Shown: piece after piece, positions 23,755 through 32,931 of the stretch | Numbering within the stretch: position 1 is the first letter of the stretch | Layout: each line of letters opens with the position of its first letter | DNA from: Calliopum simillimum | Taxonomy: Eukaryota > Arthropoda > Insecta > Diptera > Lauxaniidae | NCBI GenBank assembly: GCA_951812925.1 | Contig: OX638368.1 | Location: 161,124,492-161,188,491, forward strand | Direction of reading: 5' to 3' | DNA length: 64,000 nucleotides | The notes under the pieces: model-generated | Seen by the model: only the letters and a program-made list of their open reading frames with translations | Database searches by the model: none | What the model was told of the DNA's origin: nothing | Position numbers and translations under genes: made by a program

Positions 23755-25337
23755 CTACTACAATTTGGGCAATTAGGGTAAAAGAAGGCTATTAATCCAC
23801 ACCCATAACAGAATACACGTCTAGTCTTGGTACATTGCTTGTAATTGTGACCAGTTTCATCACAATTCCAGCATTTGATATTATTGTTATTTTCCTTTGA
23901 AGTGCTGAAGGCAGCAACATCTTCATCGCCTAATATTGGCTCATCTAAATCCTGCAATACTTCAGAAACTTGTCGCTTCGAAGAGTATAAAGGCTTTTGA
24001 AATGAAGAGAAATTTTGTGTGTCGGCTGTAAAATTTTCCCGACGTCTACAACATCTGCGAAGTTCAGATAATGTTTTTATATCTAAATGAAGCAACTCTA
24101 ATCTAATTTCAGGTCTCAAATTACGAATGAGTATTTCAACGAGCTCTTCTTCAACCATCGGTACGTTAAGTACATCTGACAAGGACAAAACATCATCAAA
24201 ATATTTCTCGAAAGGCTCTCCTACTTTTTGCTTTCTACTACGTACTGTTTCTTTGATTTCGAAATCGCTACGATATTCTTTAAAGTTACGGCGTAAGTCA
24301 TCGCAAATGTCAACCCAATCTAAAACTCTAACAGAGCGATGATATCGCCAAAACCAGCGCTTGGCTCTGCCTTCAAAAAGCACATGAGCACTCTGGCATA
24401 ATGCAGAAAAATTTCCTCGCAATGTCGAATTAGTAAGAGAGTTAACACGATAAATGAATTCGTCAACTGAGATGTTTTTTGACGACCCATCAAATGTTAG
24501 CCTCCAGTTCAAAATAATTTTTGCAATTGAAGACGTTCCTAAGTTATCACGTTCCACAGAATGTGAACGACTGTTATTTTCATGATAAATTTCATTCCCT
24601 GCATCGATTTCATTTCGATCGATCGGTTGTTGAATAGAATTTCGTTGCGGCATCGATTGCTGTTGACTTAAAGATTGCCTTGCTCTTTGAGATTCAGCGC
24701 GTTGAGAATCACGTTGAGTGTGAAGGTCATTTTGATTATTCACATTTAATCTCCCTATGTTCATATTTTGGAAAAATCTTTCTAAGGATTGCTCAATCAT
24801 TTGACTTATTACACGATTATTTTGAGTATCATAGTTTCTTAAGGAAACATCGATAAGTTCATGTAAACGTTGTTCATCTATGTTATTAACATTAGAAGGA
24901 CGCAATTGTTTATATTGCCTTTGGCCACCTCTGCCACGCTTATTTGATTGAGATGGCCCAGGTGATCTACCTAAATTTGGCACATCCCAGTTACCTTGTA
25001 AGCCCATAGCAGTTTGAGACCTAGTAGCAACCCTTGTATTTTTAGGAATCGTACCACAATTGGCTCCTTGAGTAGCATTAATTCTATCCCCTTCAAGATC
25101 TGGACGACCTCCTTGTTCCTCAAAACTTTTAAGTGAATGGTTATCTATAACTTTCCTGCAAAGTGGGCAAGAGTCATTTTCGTAAAGCCACTTTGAAATA
25201 CATATCTTGTGAAAACCGTGTTCACATGGCGTTAAATAAAAATCTTCTTCTGTAGTGCTTTCGCTGCAGATTGAACAAATGCCACCAGGCACATGAATTA
25301 AGTCTAAATTATCCCTGCTATGACGTACGGCCATCAT
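23670..25337 (-). CDS. gag: Gag with N-terminal RING-H2 finger
   Basis: 555-residue structural protein. Residues 21-60 form a full RING-H2: C21-x2-C24, C38-x-H40, H43-x2-C46, C57-x2-C60, with Trp50 in the position typical of E2-binding RING ligases. Residues ~65-270 are Gln/Asn/Arg/Ser-rich and likely disordered. ~275-420 match the retrotransposon gag (capsid) domain: WRLTFDGSSKNISVDEFI, then the KQKVGEPFEKYFDDVLSL segment. A normal CCHC knuckle CWNCDETGHNYKQC is at 489-502, followed by CYGCG...CPNC (510-526), which lacks the usual His. The ATG is supported by an in-frame TAA two codons upstream. The frame ends 85 nt inside pol. A capsid protein with its own putative ubiquitin ligase is unusual. 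Ligase activity is inferred, not shown. Confidence 0.95.
   Translation of the reverse strand: MMAVRHSRDNLDLIHVPGGICSICSESTTEEDFYLTPCEHGFHKICISKWLYENDSCPLCRKVIDNHSLKSFEEQGGRPDLEGDRINATQGANCGTIPKNTRVATRSQTAMGLQGNWDVPNLGRSPGPSQSNKRGRGGQRQYKQLRPSNVNNIDEQRLHELIDVSLRNYDTQNNRVISQMIEQSLERFFQNMNIGRLNVNNQNDLHTQRDSQRAESQRARQSLSQQQSMPQRNSIQQPIDRNEIDAGNEIYHENNSRSHSVERDNLGTSSIAKIILNWRLTFDGSSKNISVDEFIYRVNSLTNSTLRGNFSALCQSAHVLFEGRAKRWFWRYHRSVRVLDWVDICDDLRRNFKEYRSDFEIKETVRSRKQKVGEPFEKYFDDVLSLSDVLNVPMVEEELVEILIRNLRPEIRLELLHLDIKTLSELRRCCRRRENFTADTQNFSSFQKPLYSSKRQVSEVLQDLDEPILGDEDVAAFSTSKENNNNIKCWNCDETGHNYKQCTKTRRVFCYGCGLIAFFYPNCPNCSSSENLKRDTKNNSQGYPNQMMKSKTSQY
23745..23751 (-). promoter_or_regulatory. Candidate -1 frameshift site GGAAAAC
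   Basis: Within the gag-pol overlap, 3 nt into the region where pol is open, the gag frame reads tcG GAA AAC. A -1 slip would pair the second codon well (AAC to AAA) but the first poorly (GAA to GGA). This is close to, but not, a classical X-XXY-YYZ heptamer. A second A-rich site (TCA AAA ACA) is near the gag stop. Which one works, if either, is unknown. Confidence 0.35.
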
Positions 25338-25880
25338 GGATTACAAAACAAAATTTAAAGATTGCGAATTAAAAAATTAAAAAAAACTTTCTTTGATATC
25401 AAAGAAATCAAATTTATGAAATTCGTATTAGATTAATTTATTTGCGAAAATGATTCAAGCATTAGCTAAAAATAAAGAAACTTGTGTAGATTTGGGCATT
25501 TTGAATTTGAATGATCAATTGAAGAAACAAAAACTTTTCCATGGATAAAATCCAAGAAAATTAATCGTAAATATTTACAAAAACGCAGTTTAGAAAATTC
25601 ACTAAACACTTGTAAGTAAAAATTTTACAAAATGAGAAATACAAACAAATACAACTACTTGGTAGATTAAATTTAAAACATAAGTTTAATTATTCCGAAG
25701 GAAGTTGTCTTGAATGTGAGTGAAACCGGAAATGAAAATAATAATGGTTATTCTATTTAATGGCTGGTTAGCTGAATGACATTGCACTCATTACAAATAC
25801 TAATTCCAATTCCACCAATAGAATACACCTTCAATTCTTGAAAAACGAAACCAAATTAACTTTGTATTGTGTCCCACGTT

Positions 25881-25891
25881 GTTGGGCGCCA
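25881..25891 (-). promoter_or_regulatory. Primer binding site, tRNA-Lys-like
   Basis: Six bases inside the 5' LTR the coding strand reads TGGCGCCCAAC, complementary to the 3' end of an insect tRNA-Lys (…GTTGGGCGCCA). The next bases are AACGTGGGAC, where the tRNA complement would read GTGGGGC, so an AAC appears to be inserted after the first 11 nt. The assignment rests on recalled tRNA sequence. Confidence 0.7.
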
Positions 25892-25897
25892 TTTTTA

Positions 25898-28042
25898 TGT
25901 AATAAACTGGTCTATTATTATTGGCTAACTTAGTGCATGCTAGTTCGGACCTGGTCTAAGCTCTTCGGGTGGGGTAGGATCTTGTTAGCCAATTGAGTTC
26001 TTTTATTAATTTTTTTTAAACTAAACCGATTTACATAAAAAAAAATATTCATGCACATATGATAAAATATTTTTAAAATTGTGGTTAGCAAAAAACAAAA
26101 TTAATTTTCCTATGGGAAAACTGAACACCAAAAAAGAATATGGTAAAAATTAAGTAATCAAAACAAAATCTAAAAATTCCAGAGATCTACACAATACGAA
26201 GCATGGAGATGTTGTTGCTTCGTTTACTCTCCCGTTCCCAACCAGTAAGGTAAAAAGTTACTCACCATCCCAACCATAACGTTAACTAATGCAAAGAGAT
26301 CAAATTCGCAAATTCAAAACAATTTATTTACTCATGTTGATTTTCACAAAAAGAAACCAAAAGAATTAGGAACATGATAAAAAATGAAACATTACACTTA
26401 CAGAGAGAGTGCATGTAATTTTAAACAATGCCTAAATTATATTTAACCCTTGCATGCTTACTCTTAATTTTTTTTTTGTATAAGTATTTAATATGTATTA
26501 ACGTTAACCTTGACTTCTTATATGTATGTGTAAATGTTTTATGTAGCTATTTAATCCATTATTTATTTTAAAACATATAAAAAGTCAATATATTAGATTT
26601 AAGAACATAGTTTTATGAAATTTAAAGTAATTAAATATATGGAAAAGTATCAAATTATATACATGAAAATTAAAGAAAAACTTACAGCAATGCGATTTCC
26701 AACGGTGCTAGCGCTAACAACTGGAACTCAGGCTTTGATGTATATAGTTTTGTACATAAAACTTTTATACGGACATATATATATGTTTAAATATACGATT
26801 TTTAAAGATTTTAACTTTAAACCGCCATTAAAACTATTTATACTATTTATATTATTTGACGAATCAAAACTTTTTACTCAATCTTTTAAATCAAACTTTT
26901 TTTTATATGAAAAATAACTTTTTAAGTGAAAACCTTTTTTTTTTTTTTTATCAAAATGCAAGTACCAAAATTGAACATAGATTATCCTCTTCTTTTTTTT
27001 TTCAAGAAAAAATTTTAACAATTATCACTAGATTTTAGAATTTTTTACGATGCCAGTCACAGTTTTTATAATTTGACAATTCTTTTAGGTATGGTTTACG
27101 CAAAAGTTATGCTGCAGAAATGCATGTATATGACTTATGTATTACCTTTGATTTTAATACATAGCCTAAACATATATAATGCATAAAATTATGCACATGC
27201 ATTCCACAGCATATGAAGCAAAAATTTTTCGGGGTTTTTCCCTCTTTTCTTTGAAAATTATTTTTTCTCTAGTTTCTTAACAAAAAGCACTTTACGAAAA
27301 CACTGCAGGTTATTGTGGTTCAAACTTAATTCTGGGCCTGTTGTTTTTGATCGGCAACTGTTCCGTTTCTGGCACTATCCGCAACGAAAACACACGTACA
27401 ACTGATCTACTTGAGTTGATGATAGCAAGACTTTGCTAACTTTTTTGGCAACTTCTTTCTCGTATTACTTCTTATTCCTATTTTACACAACAAAACCATT
27501 ATTAGAAAACAAGAATTCGGACAACATTAAAACTCTCTTACCGAATTTTGATTTTACTTTGATAAGATCAAGTTAAAAAAATATGGATTATGATGATATA
27601 AAACCATATAATAAGATTAACTGAATCGCGTGTCCGATCCAATATAAGTACGAGAATAAGTATAATATTCAATTTCTTCAGAATTTTCACGTTTTGAAAA
27701 TTGTTCCTTTGTTTAAAAGGTTAAATACTTTTGTTCACTGTAATAATTGGCATTGATTGATAAAAATTTCAAAGATTTAGTTTATGAAAATGAATTAACT
27801 TACTTGATCATGCAACTTCTTAAACGTGAAAGACGGAAATGAAAGATTAAACCGAAGTTGACTACTTAGGCGAGTAAAATATCACATAATCGATAACTTT
27901 TGATCAGAAATTTTCAATATCGAATATTGCGATATTATGAGTGATTCACACTAAGCGATTTTAATCAAATATTTTAAAACAATTATAGATTGAAATTAGT
28001 TTTCCAAAGATAAGAAAAAAACACCTGAATCTTGCCATCACA
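25898..28042 (-). repeat. 5' LTR (2,145 bp)
   Basis: Upstream LTR and expected promoter of the element. It is flanked outside by ATAG (28043-28046) and inside by the primer site. Its length equals that of the 3' LTR exactly. A cluster of CGATA motifs lies in its first 160 bp. I could not fix a TATA box, initiator or polyadenylation site with confidence. Confidence 0.96.
27891..27934. promoter_or_regulatory. Cluster of three CGATA motifs in the LTR
   Basis: CGATA at 27891-27895, TATCG (its inverse) at 27918-27922 and CGATA at 27930-27934 lie within 44 bp, near the U3 start of the 5' LTR. The same cluster is in the 3' LTR at 20200-20243. Clustered CGATA is the known binding pattern of the Drosophila boundary protein BEAF-32 and overlaps the DREF site. 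Function here is speculation. Confidence 0.3.
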
Positions 28043-28046
28043 ATAG

Positions 28047-29874
28047 TTTCGGCACTCGCTTAGGTCACCTTTTTTCGGCAATTTGACTAACATGCCATGT
28101 AGCCAATCTTCTGGCAAACGCTTTTCACTCCAGATTTTGGTGAACAGAGGATGGAGAATTTTAGCTGATGTTATGGGGCATGCCTTTAGCAGTTCAGCTG
28201 TTATTTGATCTATACCAGCGGCCTTGTTGTTTTTCATGCTTTGGATTGCTTTCACTATTTCGTCAATTGTAGGCGGCGGTGTTTGTATTCGACTACTACT
28301 GCGAGTCACTGCGGCAGTTGTAGTTGGTGATTATGGTTGCAGGGATGTGGTAGACATGGGATTTAGTATATCTCAAAAATACTCTTTCCATCTGTTTAGT
28401 TGTTCGTCCGCTGATGTTAAGAGATTTCCATTTTTGTCTTTGATAGGGCGGCTCTGTTGGAGTTTTCTGCCTGATAATCTGCGGGTGATATCGTAAAGCT
28501 GCCTGAGATTTTGAGCATTTGCAGCGCTTTCGGCTTCGCTCGCGAGGTCGTTATACATTCTTCTTTTGTCTTGTCTGCACGATCGCGATTTCTTTATTGA
28601 GAGAGTTAAAGACCTTTTCGGCGACGTTCTTTTGCGCTCTAGTTTTAGCGTCGTCTCTCAGTTTTTTCGCGCGTCTTCTTTTTTCGACAAGATCCCACGT
28701 TTCCTCGCTCATCCAGTGCTTCTTGTTCGAGGGTCGAAACCCAAGTATTTTTTCACTGGAGTTTAAGAACGCAGCCTTAGCGGCCTTCCATGATGTTTCA
28801 ATACTACCACCACAATCGAACGGAACTGTTTTAAGTTCTTCTACGAAAGATCTGCGTATCTCGTCGTTCTTAAGCTTAAGCACGTCGAATTTTTTTTGCT
28901 ACAGATTGTTCGCTGGGACGTTTATTAGCGGCAAGTTTTAGTCGAATGACCGCGACGAGAAGATGGTGGTTGGAGGCTATGTCAGCGGCCCTCTTTACTC
29001 GTACGTCCAGAAGACTCCCTCTCCATATTCTGCTAATGCAGAAGTGGTCGATTTGGTTTTCAGTGGTGTTGTCTGGAGACACCCAAGTAGCTTTATGGCA
29101 TTTTTTGTGTGGGAATAGCGTACCTCCAACGACAAGACCGGCTGTATTGCGGGCGTCAATGAGAAGCTCTCCATTGTCGTTTCTCGCACCCAAACCATGT
29201 CTTCCAATCACGTGCTCTAGGTTAAGGTTTTCTGAGCCTACTTTGGCATTCAAATCGCCCATAACCATTATGATGTCGTTTTTGTGAGCACTGTTTATTG
29301 CTGCGGCGAGCTGGCTGTAGAATTCATCTTTGGTTTCTCTCTCTGCCAACTCGGTGGGCGCGTATGCTTGAAAGATGGTAATATTTCTTGCGGGGATTCG
29401 AAATCTGCACCAAATGAGCCTTCCGTTTACAGGTTTCCATTCCATAACTGCCTTTACTGCAGTTTTACTTAACAAAAATCCAACTCCATCCCTGTGGATG
29501 TCATTTTGCGCTCTACCGGAGTATAGAAATTTTTCGCCGTCAGGTAGTACATATTCGCCGGCACCGTTCCATCTACACTCGCTTAATCCCAATATCTCAA
29601 GGTTGAATTTGTGGAGTTCTCTAACGGCTTGGTGTATTTTGCCTGGATCATTTAGAGTTCGGACATTCCAAGAGCCGATGCGTGTTCGAGTTTTCATCGA
29701 AAGGATTTTAAAATTTTGAGAAACCATATTGGTTCCAGTTATAGGAGAATCATTCCTAACTTTGCATGTTTCTTGCACCTCCAAATCCGATGTGCATGCT
29801 GCCGAGGCAGGTGGATTAACCACACTCTGGTGGGTAACACTTGGAGAGTTATTTCCCATCGTTTTTCGATCCAT
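28047..29874 (-). pseudogene. LINE endonuclease and reverse transcriptase, N-terminal part
   Basis: The endonuclease part (29874-28876, 332 codons) has the AP-endonuclease motifs: GSWNVRTL (~67-74), GLSECRWNG (Glu99), YAPTE, MGDLNAKVG (Asp207) and NQIDHF (Asp276). The final motif reads SNHHLLVA (301-308), where active enzymes have SDH. A run of eight A residues near 28890 appears one base too long and shifts the frame. A one-base loss near 28600 shifts it again (compare the old copy at about 30660). Two in-frame stops follow around 28340-28375. The RT start (KNNKAAGIDQITAELLK) is open from 28309 to the LTR. The Met chosen for the endonuclease is only the first in frame. Confidence 0.88.
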
Positions 29875-30247
29875 GCTTCATTAGTATAATCTTCCCGGCA
29901 ACGCCCCGCGCAGTAAGTTATAAGCTTAAAGCTGGATCCGGCAAGCGCTGCAAATATAGTGGCCAAATTCACTTTTAATTTCAGCCGCCCAATCTGGAAC
30001 AGACGCTGACCTGGGAGCCGCCCACTCTGGGTCAGACGCTTCAGGATTTTGACTTTGACAAGATGCTTATTTTAAAGCGGCATCGACTCGCCTTGTCAGT
30101 GCCAGTTACGGGCATTGTGGGTTTTGTTTCAAGGCGCAACGCTGTCCAACGCTACGCCCTTCCACACCCTGGCTGGTCACCCGCTTTTAGTCGCCTCTTA
30201 CGACAGGCATGCTTACCTCGGGCATATTCTGACCCCTTACCCGCAGG
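29875..30247 (-). other. 5' untranslated region of the young LINE
   Basis: A GC-richer leader starting on the coding strand with CCTGCGGGTAAGG at 30247 and containing TGTCGTAAGAGGCGACTAAA (near 30190-30210). Such leaders carry the internal promoter in many non-LTR elements; here that is an inference. The target duplication fixes the 5' end, so the element is not 5'-truncated relative to this leader as far as I can see. Confidence 0.6.
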
Positions 30248-30255
30248 GCAAAGTA

Positions 30256-31018
30256 ATGCCTCTATAATTTCGACACTCGCTAAGTTCTCTGGGCTAGCAT
30301 ACCATAAAGCCAATCTTCTGGAAAACGCTGCTCTTTGCTTCAGATTTGAAGAGGAGGGAATTTAAGTTGAGGTTATGCAGCTGTTATTTGATCGATACCG
30401 GCGGACTTGATGTTTTTCATGCCTTTTATAGCTTTCACTATTTTATCGATTGAAGGTGGCTGTGATTGGGTACGACTACTACTACCGAGTCACTGCGCCG
30501 TATTATGAGATAGTCGTTTTTGCCTTTGATAGGTCACTTTTGTTAGAGTTTGGTACCAGATAATCAGCCTGAGATTTTGATTATTTTCAGAGCTTTCCGC
30601 TTCGCTTTCGGGGTCGTTATACATTCTATTTCTGTCTTTTCTGCACGAGCGCCGGCATTCTTTACTGAGAGACTTAAAGACTTTTTCGGCATCGTTCTTT
30701 TGTCCTTTAGTTTAAGCCTCGTTTCATTTTTTCAACAAGACACCACGTTTCCTCGCTCAACCAATACTTAGAATTTAAGAAGGCAGCCTTAGCGGCGCTG
30801 TGCTCTATGATGCTTTAATGCCTCTATCATAAATAAAAGAGTCAGTTTAAGTTCTTCTGCCACAGATTGCTCAGTTAGACGTTTAATAGCGGCAAAATTT
30901 AATCGAATAACCACGATGCGAAGATGGTTTTCGGTGCCAATAGCAGCGTACCCGTACGTCGGTTTTCCCGATTCTGAGGTTCTCTCTTCCGATGACTTTT
31001 CTAGCTAAATTTTAGTCT
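30256..31018 (-). mobile_element. Old RTE-like LINE, 5'-side remnant
   Basis: Starts AATGCCTCTATAATTTCGAC at the right edge of the young LINE and follows the same order as 28047-28990 of the young copy, with heavy divergence, indels and missing blocks. Examples are TTATTTGATCGATACCGGCG against TTATTTGATCTATACCAGCG and GTCGTTATACATTCT in both. It is the continuation of 16745-16904. It ends where the hAT element begins. Nothing in it is translatable. Confidence 0.82.
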
Positions 31019-31026
31019 GTAGCGTG
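31019..31026. repeat. 8-bp target duplication GTAGCGTG (left)
   Basis: GTAGCGTG is found directly outside both ends of the element at 31027-37790 (second copy 37791-37798). Eight bases is the hAT target size. Confidence 0.82.
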
Positions 31027-31394
31027 CAGCGTTGCCATTGTGACACTATCGGTGTCACATGTGACACTTAGTTTTTGCCTGTGACACCGAAAAAATTTCA
31101 GATTTTTGTGACACCACGATTTTCCACAAGGTGTCACGGACTATTGGGCTATTTTATTTTTTTAGTAAGTGTGGCTGATTGAAAAAGTACTTTCGATCTC
31201 TAAAAAGTACTTTCCCGCATTGAATTAAGTATATCTAAAAAAAATATGGGTGGCAACATCGTGAGCACTTATGAAATATAAAAATCAGATTACGATTAAA
31301 TTTTGTCAACCGTTGCCGTTTTTGCCATTGCAGTTTTGGCAGTTGCTTAAAAAAAAAGATGCAGATTTTAAATCAACTTAATAACTTGTACCTG

Positions 31395-31727
31395 GTCAAA
31401 TGGAAACATAATGAAAATTCCATAGAATTTTAGAGTGAAGTATTAGCATATGAAGACGCTGAAAATGATTACCCAATTTAAGATATAGGAACCTTTGCCA
31501 TGAGCTTTTTGGTTCTTCCTTTTTCTAACGCTGAGGTGGAACGAGTTTTTAGCATCATGAACCTAATTAAGGAAAAAATCCGAAACCGAATGGGCCTGCC
31601 GTTATTAAATGCTTTAATTTAAATCAAATCATGGCTGAAGTCTTTGAACAAATGCTGTCATGATTTTGTGATTGATATTGATGATCAAAAACTATCTATT
31701 GTAGGCAGTAAGAAATGCTACAATTAA
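31395..31727 (+). pseudogene. hAT transposase C-terminal remnant
   Basis: The plus-strand frame reads FLVLPFSNAEVERVFSIMN, then IRNRMGLPLLNALI, which is the hAT dimerisation region (the conserved LPxSNAxxERxFS...K...RN.......L block). Upstream part SEVLAYEDAENDYP matches the run-in to this domain. Stops interrupt it (TAA near 31487 and TAA near 31620) and the catalytic N-terminal two thirds are gone. Its position close to the left end, although it is the C-terminus, shows that a large upstream piece was deleted. Confidence 0.85.
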
Positions 31728-32931
31728 AGGCACAGTGAATATGACGAATCTGATGAAGCTTTTATTATTTATAATGAGGTTTCACTATTAATGTGATTTA
31801 AGTAAGATAAGAAAACCGATTTTTTTGAAAATGGCTCGTTAAATTAAATTGAACTGTGATTTTGAAGTGTTAAATTTTCAGTCCTTGAAACAAACTGTTT
31901 AAAAAGCTTTTTAAAAAAAGCTCCTAAATTCTGATAAAAGTTTGTAATGTTCAAACACATGATTTTCGAATTCGTATGGAAGACTTACGAAATCGTTTTG
32001 GTCTTTTCTATTGAATGCATCCTTAAGTAATTTTTGTCTTCAAAAAGAGCTAGAAACTAGTTATGTGTGATTTTTCTTTAAAAAAAGTTATAACCACTAT
32101 AAAATGATAAATGAAAGTTAAATATCGTATGTAGGTTCTCATATGATTTTTCTCTATATGGTATCATTTTCAAATGGTCATATTTAAAAAAAAAAAAAAT
32201 CACACAAAACCAGATTACACTGCAAATCCAAATGGTAATTACACGTGTTGTTTTAATGCACATAACCGTGTTATATATTTTTGATGTGTAGAAACTATGC
32301 ATTTTTATGTGTAATATGAAATTTTTACATGTGTAACTACAGATCTTGACACACATAAGTGTGTAAAAGCTCTTAACACACTTTAGAAGCTAAAAAAATA
32401 ATACACGTTTTATAAAAAGTACACGGTAAAGTGCGTGAAATTGATACGATTATAATGATTTTACACATTTCGTATGATTACACAGATATCTTTAACACGT
32501 TTCCTATTTTATGAGTTTTATATAAAAAAATTTTCAGGTACATTTACGAAGGATGTAATAGAATATTAATATATAGTTTGAAAACTATTTAATATATAAA
32601 AGGTATGAATGTAATTTTACATTTATGAAGATAATAGAGTGATAAGATTTTAATTAAAAAAAAAAAAAATAATTAGATTTATATTAAGCATTTTTTTTAT
32701 TTTTTTAACCGTTTACAATTACAATGGTTTGTTAAAAAATAAGTCTATTTTTCATCCATAAAATTCGGTGCGTTGGTGGTTGACAAGTGGAACATATTTT
32801 TACCCATCAATACAAACGATGATAATGGGTGTGGAAATATCAATTCCTCAACATTAAATGTTTTAATCTGATTACATTAGATATTAAACAATCCGGATAT
32901 AAATCAATAAAAGTAGAAATAAATATTGCGA

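Larger units (their letters stand above)
18207..28042 (-). mobile_element. Complete Ty3/gypsy LTR retrotransposon with RING-Gag
   Basis: A 9,836-bp element on the minus strand. Order 5' to 3': 5' LTR (25898-28042), tRNA-Lys-like primer site, ~560-nt leader, gag, pol in the -1 frame, 3' LTR. The LTRs are the same length (2,145 bp) with constant 7,691-bp offset, including the poly-T runs, and I found no substitution in the parts compared, so the insertion is recent. Domain order (protease, RT, RNase H, integrase) is that of Ty3/gypsy. No env is present: pol ends 61 bp before the 3' LTR. Very long LTRs plus tRNA-Lys priming recall the Osvaldo/Ulysses group, which is an inference. It looks capable of coding for its own movement. 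Confidence 0.96.
16905..30247 (-). mobile_element. RTE-like LINE, split by an LTR element
   Basis: After removing the LTR retrotransposon and one copy of its target duplication, this minus-strand element is about 3.5 kb, the usual size of RTE-clade LINEs. It has a GC-rich 5' leader (about 29875-30247), an AP endonuclease, a reverse transcriptase, and a 3' tail of repeated TACA units (16905-16916 region). The octamer GCAAAGTA flanks it at 16897-16904 and 30248-30255, marking insertion into an older copy of its own family. It has two frameshifts and two stop codons, so it is dead, although it looks full-length. Confidence 0.85.

Noticed and set aside
28224..29719. Plus-strand frames up to 140 codons across the LINE
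   Set aside because: Opposite-strand shadows of the endonuclease and reverse transcriptase region.
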